Below, piece by piece: positions 5,755 to 6,549 of a stretch of DNA of 6,549 bases. Every line of letters begins with the position of its first letter. Position 1 is the stretch's first letter. A program made the translations under genes and the position numbers. Location of the stretch: NCBI GenBank assembly GCA_937871635.1, contig CALMNS010000119.1:1-6549 (forward strand), written 5' to 3'. Under the pieces are notes generated by a model. That model was given only the letters and a program-made list of their open reading frames with translations, ran no database searches and was not told the DNA's origin. The DNA is from an uncultured Solirubrobacter sp. Its GTDB lineage: Bacteria > Actinomycetota > Thermoleophilia > Solirubrobacterales > Solirubrobacteraceae.

Positions 5755-5767
5755 CCGGCCATGCCGG
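5755..5767. promoter_or_regulatory. Inverted repeat at the TetR start, possible operator
   Basis: CCGGC (5755-5759) and GCCGG (5763-5767) form a perfect inverted repeat around CAT, next to the -35 box of the tRNA promoter and across the TetR start codon. TetR proteins often bind palindromes in their own upstream region. The repeat is short and such sequences are common in GC-rich DNA, so an operator role is only a guess. Confidence 0.2.
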
Positions 5768-6369
5768 TGAGCCACGGGAGGCCGCGACGGCGCCGGTCGC
5801 CGGAGGAAGCCCAGCGGGAGATCATCGACGCGGCCGAGGCGCTGCTGCGCGAGCGTCCCTTCCGGGAGCTGACCGTCGACGAGCTGATGCGGCGCACCGG
5901 GCTCTCGCGCCCGTCGTTCTACGTCTACTTCCGCGACCGCTACGACCTCGTGCTCTGCATCGTCCGCCACCTCGAGGCGGAGCTCATGGAGGTCTCCCAG
6001 ATCTGGTACCGGAGCCCGGAGCACGGCGCGGCGGTCATCGAGGCGTCGGTCCGCGGGGTGGTCGGCGTCTACGAGCGCCACGGGCCCGTCCTGAGCGCGC
6101 TCGCCGACGCGGCGGCCGACGACCCCGGGGTCGAGGAGGTCTACCGCGGGCTCGTGCGGGTGTTCGTCGACGCGACGGCCGACCACATCGAGCGCGAGCT
6201 CCAGGCGGGGACGATCTCCGGCGTGGAGGCCCGGCCGACCGCCGAGGCGCTCATCCACATGAACGAGCGCTACCTGGCCGTGCAGCTGGGGCGCGAGCCC
6301 TTCGCCGACCCGGAGGCCGTGATCCGGACCGTGCACACGATCTGGGCCCGCACGCTCTACGGCTGCTGA
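5761..6369 (+). CDS. TetR-family transcriptional regulator, 202 aa
   Basis: A cytoplasmic dimeric DNA-binding repressor by family. A basic N-terminus (GRPRRRR) precedes helix 1, AQREIIDAAEALLRE. The helix-turn-helix lies at ~37-56: LTVDELMRRTGLSRPSFYVY, followed by FRDRYDLV. The remaining ~135 residues are the helical ligand-binding and dimer domain, with VYERHGPVLSALADAAADDP, ATADHIERELQAG and EALIHMNERYLAVQLGR. These resemble EthR-like TetR proteins of high-GC Actinobacteria; the ligand is unknown. The ATG at 5761 gives a usual short N-terminus. The in-frame ATG at 5737 would add eight residues but puts the start in front of the tRNA TTGACA box. Neither start has a Shine-Dalgarno sequence. 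The neighbour upstream is a tRNA unit, and no transporter or enzyme pair is visible as a target. The stop codon lies inside a 20-bp tandem duplication. Confidence 0.93.
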   Translation: MPVSHGRPRRRRSPEEAQREIIDAAEALLRERPFRELTVDELMRRTGLSRPSFYVYFRDRYDLVLCIVRHLEAELMEVSQIWYRSPEHGAAVIEASVRGVVGVYERHGPVLSALADAAADDPGVEEVYRGLVRVFVDATADHIERELQAGTISGVEARPTAEALIHMNERYLAVQLGREPFADPEAVIRTVHTIWARTLYGC

Positions 6370-6395
6370 ACGGCCCCGACGGCTGCTGAACGGCC
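6359..6395 (+). repeat. Tandem direct repeat over the TetR stop codon
   Basis: The 17-base unit ACGGCTGCTGAACGGCC occurs at 6359-6375 and again at 6379-6395, a period of 20 bases with three intervening bases. The first copy contains the last two codons (GGC TGC) and the stop (TGA) of the TetR gene. Because 20 is not a multiple of three, the second TGA is in another frame. Confidence 0.9.
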
Positions 6396-6402
6396 GCTCG
6401 GG
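6375..6402. terminator. Putative bidirectional terminator between TetR gene and right-edge gene
   Basis: CCCGACGGC (6375-6383) pairs with GCCG (6393-6396) and TCGGG (6398-6402), nine pairs with a one-base bulge and a nine-base loop. It lies between two convergent genes, with four bases to the stop codon of the right-hand one. No T tract follows. The hairpin is partly built from the second copy of the tandem repeat. Confidence 0.4.
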
Positions 6403-6405
6403 ACA

Positions 6406-6549
6406 CTAATCGACCGCGCGGGCGAGCCAGAGCCCGAGCAGCGCCGAGCCACCCGCCATGGCGGCCACGGCGGCGACGCCGAGGGTCGGCAGCTCGTCGC
6501 GCGCCCGCCAGGTGGCGACGAGGTCCGTCGCGTCGGCGAGGATCCCGGC
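6406..6549 (-). CDS. C-terminal 47 residues of an unidentified protein with a membrane segment
   Basis: Reading leftward from the window edge, 47 codons lead to a TAG at 6408-6406. The fragment starts AGILADATDLVATWRARDEL. It then has a hydrophobic stretch, LGVAAVAAMAGGSALLGLWL, which is long enough for one transmembrane helix, and it ends ARAVD. A C-terminal anchor with a short charged end is likely. Too little is present to name a family. It converges on the TetR gene. Third positions are almost all G or C, which supports real coding. Confidence 0.55.
   Translation of the reverse strand, partial: AGILADATDLVATWRARDELPTLGVAAVAAMAGGSALLGLWLARAVD

Noticed and set aside
5620..6336. Minus-strand open frame opposite the TetR gene and across tRNA-Lys
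   Set aside because: It is antisense to an unmistakable TetR gene and its end runs through a tRNA.

Overview
This is a very GC-rich window with strong G/C bias at third codon positions, actinobacterial in style. The group III phosphofructokinase, the BTAD/SARP-type regulator and the four tRNA genes without an encoded CCA all fit Actinobacteria. The feel of the proteins suggests the Thermoleophilia/Solirubrobacterales side, but that is an impression that I could not test by a search.

Layout from left to right. At the left edge is the N-terminal part of a BTAD/SARP-like winged-helix regulator on the minus strand (1-201, continuing out of the window). It is divergent from a 301-residue protein of unknown function on the plus strand (346-1251). 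A possible bidirectional hairpin follows, then tRNA-Asp(GTC) on the minus strand (1359-1432). It shares a 59-bp divergent promoter region with a pyrophosphate-type phosphofructokinase gene on the plus strand (1492-2541). Next is tRNA-Val(TAC) on the plus strand (2585-2658), which converges on a secreted GH13 amylase of 915 residues on the minus strand (2683-5430). Upstream of the amylase, on the same strand, lies a tRNA-Lys(TTT)/tRNA-Glu(TTC) pair (5714 down to 5536). A TetR-family regulator on the plus strand (5761-6369) is divergent from this pair. It ends in a 20-bp tandem duplication and a putative terminator. The right edge holds the C-terminus of an unidentified minus-strand protein with one probable membrane segment (6406-6549).

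The only metabolic link visible is starch use. The secreted amylase, with a starch-binding-type C-terminal domain, would release maltooligosaccharides outside the cell. The phosphofructokinase would act on fructose 6-phosphate in glycolysis, apparently using pyrophosphate rather than ATP. The two genes are convergent and separated by a tRNA, so they are neighbours and not an operon. Neither regulator has a demonstrable target here.

I found no mobile element, CRISPR array, phage module or defence system, and no convincing new biological system. This looks like an ordinary chromosomal housekeeping region. The points worth a second look are small: promoter architecture, start-site choice, the cofactor signature of the kinase, the domain order of the amylase, and one unidentified protein.
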